Shown piece after piece: positions 22,568 to 35,718 of a stretch of DNA of 64,000 nucleotides (position 1 is the stretch's first letter; every line of letters starts with the position of its first letter). The notes under the pieces are model-generated. The model was given only the letters and a program-made list of their open reading frames with translations, was not told the DNA's origin and did no database searches. The translations under genes were made by a program, and so were the position numbers. The stretch comes from Sapria himalayana (taxonomy: Eukaryota > Streptophyta > Magnoliopsida > Malpighiales > Rafflesiaceae), in NCBI GenBank assembly GCA_029783825.1, contig JAREIK010010164.1, positions 62,001 to 126,000 on the forward strand, given 5' to 3'.

Positions 22568-25500
22568 ATCTATAAACCACAAAATACCTAAAATCTTAAT
22601 GACTAAACTTCTAAACCCCGAAGCCCATAAATACATAAGCCTTTAAATTAGTTTACTATGATTAAAAAATAATAAATCTCATTTTTATTAGTATTCATTA
22701 TAATCTTAAATATTCATTTTAATTATTTATTAGTTTATTTTTATAGAAATATTAATTACAAAATAAATTATTTGGGAGACAAATATAATATAAATAATTT
22801 ATTTTTCATCAAAAAGATATAAGATCATAAAAAGAGGAAAATTTTTTAAAACAAAATATTATTATTTTGTAATTTATTTTAATTTAATTTTGAATAATTT
22901 TAGATTTTGCAATTATATTTTAATTTATATCATTCTAATTAATAATAGTTTATTAATTTATTTATTGATCATTATTATAATATCTATCAATAAAATTATT
23001 TATATTGAGTTTACATTATATATAATTATTAAGAATATTATAACTAAATATTATATTCACATTTAAAAAAAATTAAAAATTATTATATTTCCATAGGTTA
23101 TAACCTTCAAAAATTAAAAAAAAAATCAAAAAATAATATTTTTTGTTTTTTCATTCTTTAAATAAAAACTATAAATCACTAAAGGTCTAAACAATTAACC
23201 CACTACACTCCTAAAACAAAAAAAAACCTAAATACTTAAACCATTAAACTGGTATATCCTAAATAATAAATAATAAATCTCAATTTTATTTGTATTCATT
23301 ATAATTTTAAAAAATTATTTTAATTATTTATTAGTTTATTATTATAGAATTATAAATTACAAAATAAATTATGAGTAAGACAAATTAATTTAAATACTTT
23401 ATTTATAATAACAAAAATATAAAGTTATAAAAAAAGCAAAACATTAAAAAATTATTATTAAGTAATATATTTTAATTTGATTTTGAATAAATTTAGATTT
23501 TGCAAATATATTTTAAATAATATCTATCTTATTAATAATAGTTTATTAAATTTTATTGATCATTATTATAATATCTAGCAATGTAATTATTTATATTGAA
23601 TTTAAATAACTTATAATTTTTAAGATTATTATAACTAAATATTATATTTACATTTGAAAAGAATTTAAAAATTAATATATTTTCAAAGGTTATAACCTTC
23701 AAAAATTAAAAAAAAATAATAAAAATAAATTTTTTGTTATATCATTGTTTAAATAAAACCTATAAACCACTAAATGCCTAAACACTTAAACCTCTAAACT
23801 TCTAAACACAAAAGCCCCTAAATACTTAAACCTTTAAACTCATAAACCTTAAATATAATTTAAATAATTTATTAAAATATTAATTACAAAATAAATTATG
23901 ACTGATACAAATATAATTTAAATAATATATTTTTCATCAAAAAAATATAAGCTTATAAAAAGAAGAAAAAACAAAAAAAATTATTATTTTGTAATTAATT
24001 TTACTTGGATTTTGAATATTTTTAGGTTTTGTAATTATATTTTAATTTATCTCTATCATATTAATAATAGCATATTAATTTATTTTTTGATAATTGATAT
24101 CATATCTATCAATAAAATTGTTTATATTTAGTTTATATTATATATAATGATAATATTATTATTACTAAATATTGTAGTTACATTTTTAAAAAATTTTAAA
24201 ATAATTATATTTTCAAAGGTTATAACATTTGAAAATGTGAAAAAATTTCAAAAATTATTTTTTTGTTATTTAATTATTTAAATAAAATCTATAAACAACT
24301 AAATGGATAAATACATAAATCGCTAAAGTCATAAATGAAAAAACCTTTAATACTTAAAATATTAAACTGGTATACATTTATAAGAATTCATAAATATCAT
24401 TTTAATTTTATTCAGTATAATTTTAAATTTTTATTTTAATTATTTATCAGTTTATTTTTAAAGAAATATTAATTACAAAATAAATTATTAGTGAGACAGA
24501 TCTAATTTAAATTAGACTGGTATACCCAAAATAATAAAGAATAAATCTCAATATTATTTTTTTCATTATAATTTTAAATATTCATTTTAATTATTTATTT
24601 GTTTATTTCTATTTAAAAATTAATTAAGAAATAAATTATGAGTTAGACAAATATAATTTATATAAATTAATTTTCATCAAAAAAATATTGATAAACTTTT
24701 TAAAAGAAAAAAAAATTTTAAAACAATAAATTATTATATAGTAAGATAATTTGAATTCTTTTGAATCATTTTAGATTTTTTTATTATATTTTAATTGATA
24801 GCTATCATATTAATAATAGATTATTAATTTATTTTTTGATCATTTATAGAATATTTATCAATAATAATGTTTATATTGAATTTATAAGATATATAAATAT
24901 AATGATTATTAAATATAAATATTGAATTCACATTTGAAAAAAATTTAAAAATTATTCTATTTTCAAAGGTTATAACCTTTGAAAATATCAAAAAATAATA
25001 AAAATAAATATTTTCTTATTTTAATTTTTAAATAAACCCTATAAACCACTAAATGCATACACAGCAAAATCAGTAAACTACTAATGCCCATAATGCCTAA
25101 ATACATAAACCATTAAGCTGCTATATACTACTTAATATTTAAGAAATCTAATTTTTATTTTAATTTATTATTATTTTTAATATTCATTTTAAATATTTAT
25201 AAGTATATTTTATATAAATATTTATTATAAAATAAATTGTGAGTGCGACAAATATAATTTAAATATTTTATTTTTAATCAAAAATAAATATACGCTTATA
25301 AAAGAAGTAAAATTTTAAAAATTAAAAATTATTATCCAGTAATATATTATACTTTAATTTTGAATCAATTTGTGTTTTCTAAATATTTTTTAATTAATAT
25401 CTATCTTATTATTAATACTTTATTAATTTAATTTTTGATCATTATTATAATATCTATCAATAAAATTGTTTATATTGAATTTATATGATATATAATTATT

Positions 25501-25748
25501 AAAATTATTATAACTAAATATGGTATTAACATTTGAAAAAATTTTAAATATTATTATATTCTCAAAGTTTATAACCTATGAAAATGACAAAAAAATACAT
25601 AATTTTTTTTTGTTATTTTATTATTTAAATAAAACCTATAAACCACTAAATGCCTAAAAAGATAAATCGCTAAACTCATAAACGACAAAACTTTTAAATA
25701 CTTAAACTATTAAATTGGTATACATTAATAATAAATAATAAATCTCAT
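22568..25748 (+). repeat. AT-rich satellite, last left-arm units up to the inversion
   Basis: Octamer tracts begin near 22565, 23160 (H), 23753 (I), 24285 (B, composite), 25033 (A) and 25630 (B). The stretch 23168-24575 is a near-identical duplicate of 9334-10740. The final B unit runs normally for about 115 bp and stops after AAATCTCAT at 25748. Confidence 0.9.
24958..24987. repeat. perfect 30-bp unit palindrome
   Basis: The half-site TATTTTCAAAGGTTA is followed by its reverse complement, 46 bp before an A-type octamer tract. This is the last well-preserved palindrome before the inversion junction. Confidence 0.95.
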
Positions 25749-25760
25749 GTTATAACAATA
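25741..25760. other. inversion junction between the two satellite arms
   Basis: Up to 25748 the text matches plus-oriented units (ATAAATAATAAATCTCAT). From 25749 it matches minus-oriented units (GTTATAACAATAATAATAA, compare 41283). The left unit is cut just after its octamer tract and the right unit just beside its palindrome. Units therefore converge tail to tail. There is no inserted sequence and at most two or three bases of shared text at the join. Confidence 0.85.
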
Positions 25761-28700
25761 ATAATAATTATATATCATATAAATTCAATATAAACTATTT
25801 TATTGATATTTATTATAACAATGATCATAAAAAAGTAATAACCAATTATTAATAAGATAAATATTGTTTAAAATATATTTTCAAAACCTAAAATGACTCA
25901 AAATCTAAGTCAAATATTTTACAAAATATTAATTTTAAATTTTTAAATTTTGTATCCATTTATAAGCCTATATATTTTTTAATTAAAAATAAATTTTTTA
26001 AATTATATTTGTCCCACTAATAATTTATTTTTTAATTTATATTTTTATAAAATTAAACTAATAAATAAATAAAATGTATATTTAAAATTATAATATATAC
26101 TAATAAAAATGATTTATGATTTATTATTTAGAGTATAACTATTTAATTGTTTAATTTTTTTGTAGTTTTGGGGTTAAGGAGATTATTGATTAATATGTTT
26201 ACACATTTAGGTGTTTATAGGTTTTATATAATCAATGAAATAACAAAAAATTTATTTTTATGAATTTTAGTGATTTTCAAATGTTATAACCTTTAAAAAT
26301 ATAATAATTTTTTAATAGTTATAAAATTTGAATACAATACATAGTTATAATAATATTAATAATTATATTTGTAGTAGATTCAATGTGAAAAAATGTATTA
26401 ATATAGATTATAAAAATGATCAAAAAATAAATTAATAAACTATTATTAATAAGATAGATATTAATTAAAATATATTTGCAGAACCCAAGATAATTCAAAA
26501 TAAAGTAAATTATATTACTAAATAAAACTTTAAATTTTTGAAATTTTGTTTATTTTTATAAGCTTATTTTGTTTCATAAAAAATAATTTATTTAAATTAT
26601 ATCTGTCTCACTCATTATTTATTTTGTAATTAATATTTCTATAAAAATAAACTAAAAAATAATTAAAATGAATTTTTAAAATTATAATGAATACAAATAA
26701 AAATGAGATATATTATTTATTATTTAGGTTATATAAGTTTAATGGTTTAAGTATTTAGGGGGTTTTGGGGTTTAAGAGTCTAGAGATTTAAATGTTAGGC
26801 ATTTAGTGGTTTATAAGTTTTATTTAAATAATAAAATAATAAAAAATTATTTTTGTGATTTTTTATCATTTTTGAAGGTTATAACATTTGAAAATATAAA
26901 AATTTTTAAATTTTTTTCAAATGTAAATATAATATTTAGTTATAATAACTTAAGAATTATAAGACATTTTAATTGAATATAAGTAATTTTATTGTTCGAT
27001 ATTATAAAAATGATCAAATAATAAATTAATAAACTATTTTTAATTAGATTGATCAAAATTAAAATATAATTGCAAATCCTATATATAATGATTCAAAATC
27101 AATGTAAAATATATTACTAAATAATAATTTTTTGTTTTTAAATTTTTACTTCTTTATATAAGCTTATTTTTTTTGATTAAAAATAAATTATTAAAATTAT
27201 ATTTGTCTCACTCATTATTTATTTTGTGATTGATATTTCTATAAAAAATAAACTAATAATTAATTAAAATGAATATTTAAAATTATAATGAATACAAATT
27301 AAAATGAGATTTATGATTTATTATATGTGGTATATAGATTTAATGGTTTGATTATTTTGGAGTTTTGTCGTTTAGGTGTTTAGAAATTTATGTTTTTATG
27401 CATTTATTGGTTTATAGGTTTTATTTATATAATAAAAATTTAAAATTCTTTTTTTGATTTTTTCTGATTTTCAAAGATTATAATGATTAAAAATAAAATA
27501 ATTTTTAAAATTTTTTGAAATGTGAATACAATGTATACTTATATTAATCTTACTAATTTATATCATATAAATTCTAATAAATAATTTTAATGATAGATAT
27601 TATAATAATGATCAAAAATTAAATTAATAAACTATTATTAATAATATAAATATTAATTAAAATATATTTACATAACACAAAATGATTCAAAATCAAATCA
27701 AAATATATTACTAAATAATAATTTTTAATTTTTAAAATTTTATTCTTTTTATAAGATTATAATTTTTTTTAATTAAAATAAATTATTTAAATAATATTTG
27801 TCTCACTGGAAATTTATTCTGTAATTAATTTTTCTATAAAATTAAACTATAAATAATTAAAATTAATATTTAAATTTATAATAAATAGAAATAATAATGA
27901 GATTATTTATTTATTATGTAGTATATAGCTATAAAAGGTTTATGTATTTGGGGGTTTCGGGATTTATGAGCTTACTGATTTAAGTAAGTAAGCATTTAAT
28001 GATCAATATGTTTTATTTAAAAAATAAAATAACATAAAATTTATTTTTATTATTTTTTTCTCATTTTTTAAGGTGATAACATTTGAAAATATAATAATTT
28101 TTCTTTTTTTAAAAAAGTGAATACAATATTTAGTTATAATAATCATCATATTTATATATCATATAAATCCAATATAATAAATTTTATTGATATATATTCT
28201 AATAATGATCAAAAAATAAATTAATAATCTATTATTAATAAGATAGATATCAATTAAAATATAATTACAAAACATAAAATGTTTCATAAGCAAACCAAAA
28301 TATTTTACTATATAATAATTTTTTGTTTCATAATTTTTTTTTATTTTAAAAAGTTTATCTATATTTTTTTGATTAAAAATAATTTACATAAATTATATTT
28401 GTCTAAATCATAATTTATTTTGTAATTAATATTTATATAAAAATATAGAACTAAATAATTAAAATGAATATTTAAAATTATAATAATAAAAAATGAGATT
28501 TATTATTTATTATTTAGGGTATACTAGTTTAATTTTAATTATATCTGTCTCACTAAAAATTTAATTTGTAATTAATATTTCTATAAAAATAAACTGATAA
28601 ATATTTAAAATAAAAATTTTAAATTATACTGAATAAAAATTAAAATGAAATTTATGATTTATTATAAATGAATACCAGTTTAATGGTTTAAGTATTTAGA

Positions 28701-29984
28701 TGATTTGTCATTTCTAAATTTAGCAATTTATATTTTTAGGCATTTAGTTGTCTATAGGTTTTATTAAAACAAATAAATAATAATAATAATTTTATAATTT
28801 TTTCTCATTTTCATAGGTTATAACCTTTGAAAATATAATAATATTTAAAATTTTTTTAAATGTAAATATAATATTTTAGTTATAGTATTATTAATAATTA
28901 TATATCATATAAATTCAATATAAACAATTTTATTGATAGATATTATAATAATGATCAAAAATTAAATTAATAAACTATTAATAAAAAAATAGAAATTAAT
29001 TAAAAATATTTACAAAACCCAAATTGATTCAAAATTAAAGTAAAATATATTACTAGATAATAATTTTAAATTTTTAAATTTTTACTTCTTTTATATGCGT
29101 ATATATATTATTTCATAAAAAATAAATTATTTAAATTATATTTGTCACACTCATAATTTATTTTGTAATAAATATTTCTATAAGAATAAACTAATAAATA
29201 ATTAAAATGAATATTTAAAATTATAATAAATAAAAATAAAAATATGATTTATAATTTATTATGTATTATATATCGGTTTAATGGTTATTGTATTTAGGCA
29301 TTAAGGGGTCTAGAAGTTTACTTATTTAACTGTGTATGCATTTAGTAGTTTATAGGTTTTATTTAAAAAATAAAAAATAAAAATTATTTTTTATTATTTT
29401 TTGATATTTTCAAAGGTTATAACCTTAGAAAATATAATAATTTTTAAATTTTTTCAAAAGTGAATTCAATATTTAGTTATAATAATCATTATATTTATAT
29501 ATCATATAAATTCAATATAAACTATTTTATTGATAAATATTCTAATAATGATCAAAAAATAAATTAATAATCTATTATTAATAAGATAGATATCAATTAT
29601 AATATAATTACAAAACCTAAAATGATTCAGATGCAAAGCAAAATATATAACTATATAATAATTTTTTTGTTTTGAAATTTTTCTTTCTTTTAAAAAGTTT
29701 ATCTATATTCTTTTGATAAAAATAATTTATATAAATTATATTTGTTTAACTCATAATTTATCTTGTAATTAATATTTATATAAAAATAAACAAATAATTA
29801 ATTAATTTTTGAATATTTAAAATTAAAATGAAAAAAAATGAGATTTATTCTTTATTATTTAGGATATAGCGGTTTAATTGAATTTAGATCTGTCTCACTA
29901 ATAATTTATTTTGTAATTAATATTTCTATAAAAATAAACTGATAAATAATTAAAATAAAAATTAAAATTATAATGAATAATTTT
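25749..29984 (-). repeat. AT-rich satellite on the inverted arm, G-F-E-D-B-A
   Basis: Mirrored octamer tracts end near 26220 (G), 26811 (F), 27412 (E), 28001 (D), 28751 (B) and 29350 (A). B-type composite joins (AGATCTGTCTCAC) are near 28540 and 29890. The order F-E-D-B-A between G and the 2.4-kb block is missing from the left arm, where a single hybrid A/F unit takes its place. The segment G-F-E-D recurs at 54.7-56.5 kb at an offset of about 28.5 kb. Confidence 0.9.
26738..26809 (-). repeat. octamer tract of an F unit on the reversed arm
   Basis: Read on the plus strand, the tract is nine octamers of the pattern TTTARNGG (TTTAATGG, TTTAAGTA, TTTAGGGG and so on to TTTAGTGG) in strict 8-base register. 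It is the mirror form of the left-arm tracts and shows that units on this arm are inverted. Confidence 0.9.
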
Positions 29985-30479
29985 AATTGTTGAGGATGCT
30001 ATTTATATTGATTATTGTAATTTCTTCTAAAATATCTCTAATGCACACACTCAAAGCAATTTTTTTTAAACATAGTTCACCGCTAAAAAAATAACCACCT
30101 TGTAGCCAATTAGTACAAACTACCCTTGGGGTGGTTTGAGCAGGGGAAGAAGTTTGGGCTCTCTTTCAATGAAGAATCAAAAAATTTATTTTATTGGCAT
30201 GTCTAAGCCTTTTTTTATATCCTAATGGATATGAAAAGTATCATTTCTTTCTTTTTATATTAAATGAGTTATGTATACAAGCTCATAATACCCAAAAAGG
30301 CTTAAATGAATCATATTCAAATGTACAAAAGGTTTTAATCTTTGCTCAAAATATTAGTCTTGCATATTGACACTTGAGGTCACAAATCAAAGGAAAAAGC
30401 CATATGATATTTCAAATCCCAAGAATTTTAGCTAAAGAATGTTATAAAGATTAGTACTCGAGCTTTAACTATATCTAGG

Positions 30480-30800
30480 GTCATGACTTTTGCTCTTGAG
30501 GAATGTCCAAAGTTACAATCATTCCTAGTGCAATGACTTTGCAATATAAAGATAAAATGTACAAGCTATGGTCATATCCAATACTGTGACCCAGTATTAT
30601 AGTGATTAAATATGTATTCATGATCATTCTTAGTGCCATAACAATATATTCAACAGAGAGACACAAGTTATGGCATATTCTGATCAATATGATTTTGTGT
30701 TCTAGAGATAAAATATACAATTATGACAATTGCTAAAGCTACAATAATCTAAAGCAAGAAAGAGACTGAATCCATATCTCACCCCTAGAGTAATGACTTT
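30480..30800 (+). repeat. degenerate ~103-bp tandem repeat, block copy 2
   Basis: This is the counterpart of 19306-19640. The minus-strand open frame of 79 codons at 30481-30720 lies entirely within it and repeats a related peptide (VMALRMIM, VIALGMIV), as expected for a translated tandem repeat and not for a conserved protein domain. Confidence 0.5.
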
Positions 30801-30903
30801 GTGTTACATAAACAAAAAGATAAATGTGTGACATTACTAAACATTGTGAATTTCAATTTAATTTTAACACTTAGTAATTTGATTATAAAAGTGCAAAACA
30901 TGA

Positions 30904-30980
30904 GATTTAGGATTTAGGTTTTATGGGTTGGGGTTATAGTTTATGGTTTAAGGTTTAGGATTTAAAGTTTAGGGTTTATA
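30904..30980 (+). repeat. degenerate plant telomere-like heptamers, block copy 2
   Basis: Heptamers related to TTTAGGG (TTTATGG, TTTAAGG, TTTAGGA, TTTAAAG, TTTAGGG) are followed by a T-rich run and GGAAAATATACAC. This is the same order as in copy 1 read in reverse. Confidence 0.85.
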
Positions 30981-31172
30981 ATTTTTTTTTCTTTTTTTTT
31001 GGAAAATATACACTTTATTTATCATTTAGGCACACGACTTACAAGAGACTAAAAAACATAATAATTCAGCCCAACCTACCAAATCCTATGCACCTTAATG
31101 ATTCTATTCATAAAATACATAAAAAAACATAATGCCTAATAATTCGAAGCGTACGAATACAACTAAAATCAC

Positions 31173-31261
31173 CTGGCATTCCCGTACTTCAGAGTTGGCA
31201 TTGAATCATTGTGCGAACAGCGTCCTTTCCATTCGGATTTGTCCAAGCCTTTTGGAGGAAC
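31173..31261 (-). pseudogene. possible exon fossil, block copy 2
   Basis: On the minus strand an 89-bp stretch is preceded by CATTCAG and followed by GTGATTTTAG, plausible splice acceptor and donor sites. It is open in one frame (VPPKGLDKSEWKGRCSHND...). The peptide W.......HNDSM.TLK.GNAR loosely recalls the DxxxW...NxxNR region of plant En/Spm-like transposase-associated proteins. That is a weak resemblance from memory of the family and not a match I can verify. No neighbouring exon was identified. Confidence 0.28.
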
Positions 31262-32272
31262 CTGAATGATGCACCATATTAAAACTATGCAAATATAAGA
31301 TTGTGCATGTCTGTGACATGCAACATCAAGCATTTGCCTATGTCATTATTATGCAATGGAATACATGTTAAACTAAATACCCATAAATCCACAAGTCCAT
31401 ATCTATGTCACTTTGTCAATTCATTCTCACCTCTCAAATCTACATTCTTCTGCTCCAATGATCCTCAAAAGAGTATCTCTTGGTTTAGAATACCTCCTCA
31501 TCGAGCTCCAAGAAGTGGATGTATGTTGCACCGACAAAATATCAAAAAATATGCATGCTTCAATGTGCATGTGTGATGAGGTCCATCTCATAGTCTAATT
31601 ATCTACGTGTACAACCAACCTAGTATACAAGTAAAATTACAAAATGCTATAAAGATGGGTCTTCTGCTCCTGGGAGTGTTGCATCGCCTAATGTGTATTT
31701 ACAAAATGCATTAGTGGGCCCCACTTAGAGATACTCATGGGTCTAGTTGCCCTCATTGCATGCTACATAGAGAAGAGACAAATTGTGTGTGTGAGTATGT
31801 CATGATCTGTCTATACAAGTACATGGTGCATATAAAGTCCAAAATACAAAAAGACTACAAACATAAACTACAAGTTTGAATCTTTCTTTCCCGTGTGGCA
31901 GGCATGGACTCCATTGCTTACTGGTCCTTCTTGGTGATGCTTCGGATTTTTCCGGCTCTCCAATTAATCATGGATTACCCGCTACTCCTATTGGGCGATG
32001 GTTGGGTTACCCTCTATGCTGCCTGATACGACTAGTGGGACCCACTCCGAGCTACTCTTGGGTTTACTCTCGACGACTTTGCTCAGTCTCGTCATTTGTC
32101 TGAATATTATCATCCTAGTTTGCTAGTGCGGCCCTCTACAAGCTGGTGGCCCATACTTCTGGCTGCTTCTAGGACCTTTTGTCCCCTCTAAATGCTACAC
32201 CAAAATGGACAATAATATGTGCACGTCTGTACTGTGGTCCGTTGCTATGTGTGTGTGGTGCAGGAGTATCAC

Positions 32273-35200
32273 GGTTTAGGAGTTTAGTAATTTAAGTATT
32301 TAGATATATTGTGGTTTATAGGTTTTATTTAAATAATTAAATAACAAAAAAATTATTTTTATGATATTTTCCCATATTCAAGGTTATAACCATTGAAAAT
32401 ATAATAATAATTAATTTTTTTTCAAATGTTAATATAATATTTAATTATAATAATCATACAAATTAAATATCATGTAAATTCAATATAAATAATTTTATTG
32501 ATCGATATTATAATACTGTTCATAAAATAGATTAATAAACTATTATTAATAAGATAGATATTAATTAAAATATATTTGCGAAACCTAAAATGATTCAAAA
32601 ACAAAGTAAAATATATTACTAAATAATAATTTTTTATTTATAAATTTTTGATTCTTTTTATAAGCTTATAAATTTTTTTGATGATGATAAATTATTTAAA
32701 TTATATTTGTCTCATTCATAATTTTATTTTGCAATTAATATTTCTATAAAAATAAACTAATAAATAATTAAAATGAATATTAAAATTATAATGAATACAA
32801 ATAAAAATGAGATTTATGATTAATTATTAAGGGAATACCAGTTTAATGCTTTAAGTATTTAATAGTTTAAGAGTTTAGTGATTTAAGTGTTTAGGCATTT
32901 AGTAGTTTATATGTTTTATTTAAATAATGAAATAACAAAAAAATTATTTTTCAAAATTTTTATCAATTTTGAAGGTTATAACATTTATAAATATAATAAT
33001 TTTTAAATCTTTTTCAAATGTGAATACAACATTTAGTTATAATAAACTTAATAATTATATATCATGTAAATTAAAAATAAACAATTTTATTGATAGATAT
33101 TAATAAACTAAATATAAATAAAAATATAATAATGATCAAAAAATAAATTAATAAACTATTATTTATTGATAGATATTTATATATTATTTATAAATAATTA
33201 AACCTTTAAAGATGGTTTAAATGTTTAAGTATTTAAGTGTTTTGGGGTTTAGGAGTTTAATGATTTAAGCATTTAGGCATTTAGTAGTTAATAGGTTTTA
33301 TATAAACAATAAAATAACAAAAAATTTATTTTGTGATTTTATCTCATTTTCAAAGATGATAACCTTTAATAATATAATAATTTTTAAATTATTTTCAAAT
33401 GTAAATATAATATTTAGTTTTAGTAATCATTATATTTATATATCATATTAATTCAATATAAATAATTTTATTGATAAATATTTAAATAATGAACAAAAAA
33501 TAAATTAATAATCTATTATTAATAAGATAGATATCAATTAAAATATAATTACAAAACCTAAAATGATTCACATGCAAAGCAAAATATATTACTATGTAAT
33601 AATTTTTTGTTTTGAATTTTTTTTTCTTTTAAAAAGTTTATGTATATTTTTTTGATGAAAAATAATTTATATAAATTATATTTGTCTAACTCATAATTTA
33701 TTCAGTAATTAATATATTTATAAAAATAAACAAATAAATAATTAAAATGAATATTTAAAATTATAATGATAAAAAATGAGATTTATTATTTATTATTTAG
33801 GGACACCAGTTTAATTTAAATTAGATATTTCTCACTAATAATTTATTTTGTAATAAATATTTCTATAAAAATAAACTGATAAATATTTAAAATAAAATTT
33901 TAAAATTATAATAAATAAAATTTAATATGTGATTTATGATTTATTATTAATGTATACCAGTTTAATTGATTAAGTATTTAGAGGTTTTTTCATTTAGGAT
34001 TTTTGCGATTTATGTTTTTAGGCTTTTAGTGGTTTATACTTTTTATTTAAAAAAATAAAATATAAAAAAAAATTTCGATAATTTTTTCTGATTTTCATAG
34101 ATTATAACCTTTGAAAATATAATAATATTTAAAATTTTTTGAAATGTGAATACAATACTTAGTTATAATAATATTAATAATTATTTATCATATAAATTCA
34201 ATATAAAGAATTTTATTGATATATATTATAATAATGATCAAAATTAAATTTATAAGCTATTGATATTAAGATATATATTAATTAAAAAATAATTACAAAA
34301 CCCAAATTGATTCAAAATAATAGTAAAATATATTTCTGGATAACAATTTTTAATTTTAAAATATTTAATTCTTTTATAAGCATATATATTTTTTAAATTA
34401 TATTTTTCGCACTCATATTTATTTTGTAATATATATTTCTAAAAAAATTAACTAATAAATAATTAAAATGAATATTTAAAATTATAATAATTAGAATTAA
34501 AAATTTAGATTTATTAATTATAAAGTAGTATATAGCGGTTTAATGGTTTATGTCTTTTGGTATTACGGAATTTAGGAGTTTGTTGATTTAACTATGCATG
34601 CATTTAGTGGTTTATAGGTGTTATTTAAAAAAAATATGAAAAAATTTATTTTTCTTATTTTTTGATATTTTCAAAGGTTATAATCTTTGAAAATATAATA
34701 ATTTTTAAATTTTTTTTCATAAGTGAATATAATATTTAGTTATAATAATCATTATATTTATATATCATATAAATTCAATATAAATATTTTTATTGATAAA
34801 TATTCTAATAATGATCAAAGAATAAATTAATAATCTATTATTAATAAGATAGACATCAATTTAAATATAATTACAAAACCTAAAATGATTCAGAAACAAA
34901 GCAAAATTTATTACTATACAATAAATTTTTGTTTTGAATTTTTTTTCTTTTAAAAAGTTTATCTATATTTTTTTGATGAAAAATAATTATATAAATTATA
35001 TTTGTCTAACTCAATTTATTCTGTAATTAATAATAATATAAAAAAATGAAGAAATAATTAAAATGAATATTTTAAATTATAATGTAGAAAATAATATTGA
35101 GATTTATTATTTATTATTTTGGGTATACAGGTTTAAAATGATTATCTATTTATGTTTTTCGAGATTTAGGAGTAATTGATTTAAGTATTTAGGAATTTAG

Positions 35201-35718
35201 TGGTTTATAGGTTTTATTTAAACAATAAAATTACAAAAAAAATTATTTTTGTTATTTTTTCACATTTTAAAAGGTTATAACATTTGAAAATATAATAATT
35301 TTAAAATTTTTTTAAAGTCTTAATAAAATATTTAGTAATAATAATCATAATAATTAAATATAATATAAACTAATTATAAATAATTTTATTGATAGATATG
35401 ATATCAATTATCAAAAAATAATTTAAAAAACTATTATTAATATGATAGATATAAATTAAAATATAATTACAAAACCTAAACTGATTCAAAATCAATGTGA
35501 AATTTATTACTAAAATAATAATTTTTTGTTTTAAATTTTTACTTCTTTTTATAAGATTATATTTTTTTTATTAAAAGTAAATTATTAATATTATATTTGT
35601 CTGACTAATTATTTATTTTGTAATTAATATTTATGTAAAAAATAAACTAATAAATATTTAAAATTAATATTTAAAATTATAATGAATACAAATTAAAATG
35701 AGATTTAAGATTTATTAT
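32273..35718 (-). repeat. AT-rich satellite, K-J-B-A-C-like units, inverted arm
   Basis: Mirrored octamer tracts end near 32311, 32905 (K), 33292 (J, truncated), 34031 (B), 34611 (A) and 35205. The order mirrors 15375-18486 on the left arm, with the same unusual 380-bp J unit. The unit near 35205 is full length, whereas its left-arm counterpart near 15872 lost about 360 bp. The last five bases (ATTAT, 35714-35718) are the left target duplication of the LTR. Confidence 0.9.

Larger units (their letters stand above)
29985..32272 (+). mobile_element. 2.4-kb non-satellite block, copy 2 (about 180 bp short at one end)
   Basis: It aligns over its whole length with 57305-59585 and, reversed, with copy 1. 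It begins at TTGTTGAGGATGC directly after satellite, so about 180 bp present in copies 1 and 3 are missing. It ends with GTGTGTGTGGTGCAGGAGTATCA, after which an octamer tract resumes. It contains the 103-bp repeat, the heptamer tract, and a central segment (about 31040-31690) absent from copy 1. That segment holds an exon-like open stretch on the minus strand. GC content rises in the last 400 bp. Open frames of 60-90 codons are conserved with copy 3 only as expected from DNA duplication, and none shows a domain. Confidence 0.8.

Noticed and set aside
25741..25760. Inversion junction as an assembly or foldback-read artefact
   Set aside because: The arms differ by about ten percent in the LTR and by several independent deletions. 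A technical foldback would give near-identical arms. Read support was not available, so this remains to be confirmed.
30481..30720. A 79-codon frame conserved in three copies as a possible small membrane protein
   Set aside because: It overlaps a degenerate 103-bp tandem repeat, and copy 1 has in-frame stops upstream. The similarity is explained by duplication of the block.
31301..32103. Plus-strand frames at 31301-31576, 31413-31598 and 31876-32103, with counterparts at 58613-58888 and 59209-59418, and the minus-strand frames at 18463-18882
   Set aside because: They are short frames in the GC-richer part of the 2.4-kb block. They overlap one another in different frames and show no domain. 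Start and stop positions shift between copies.
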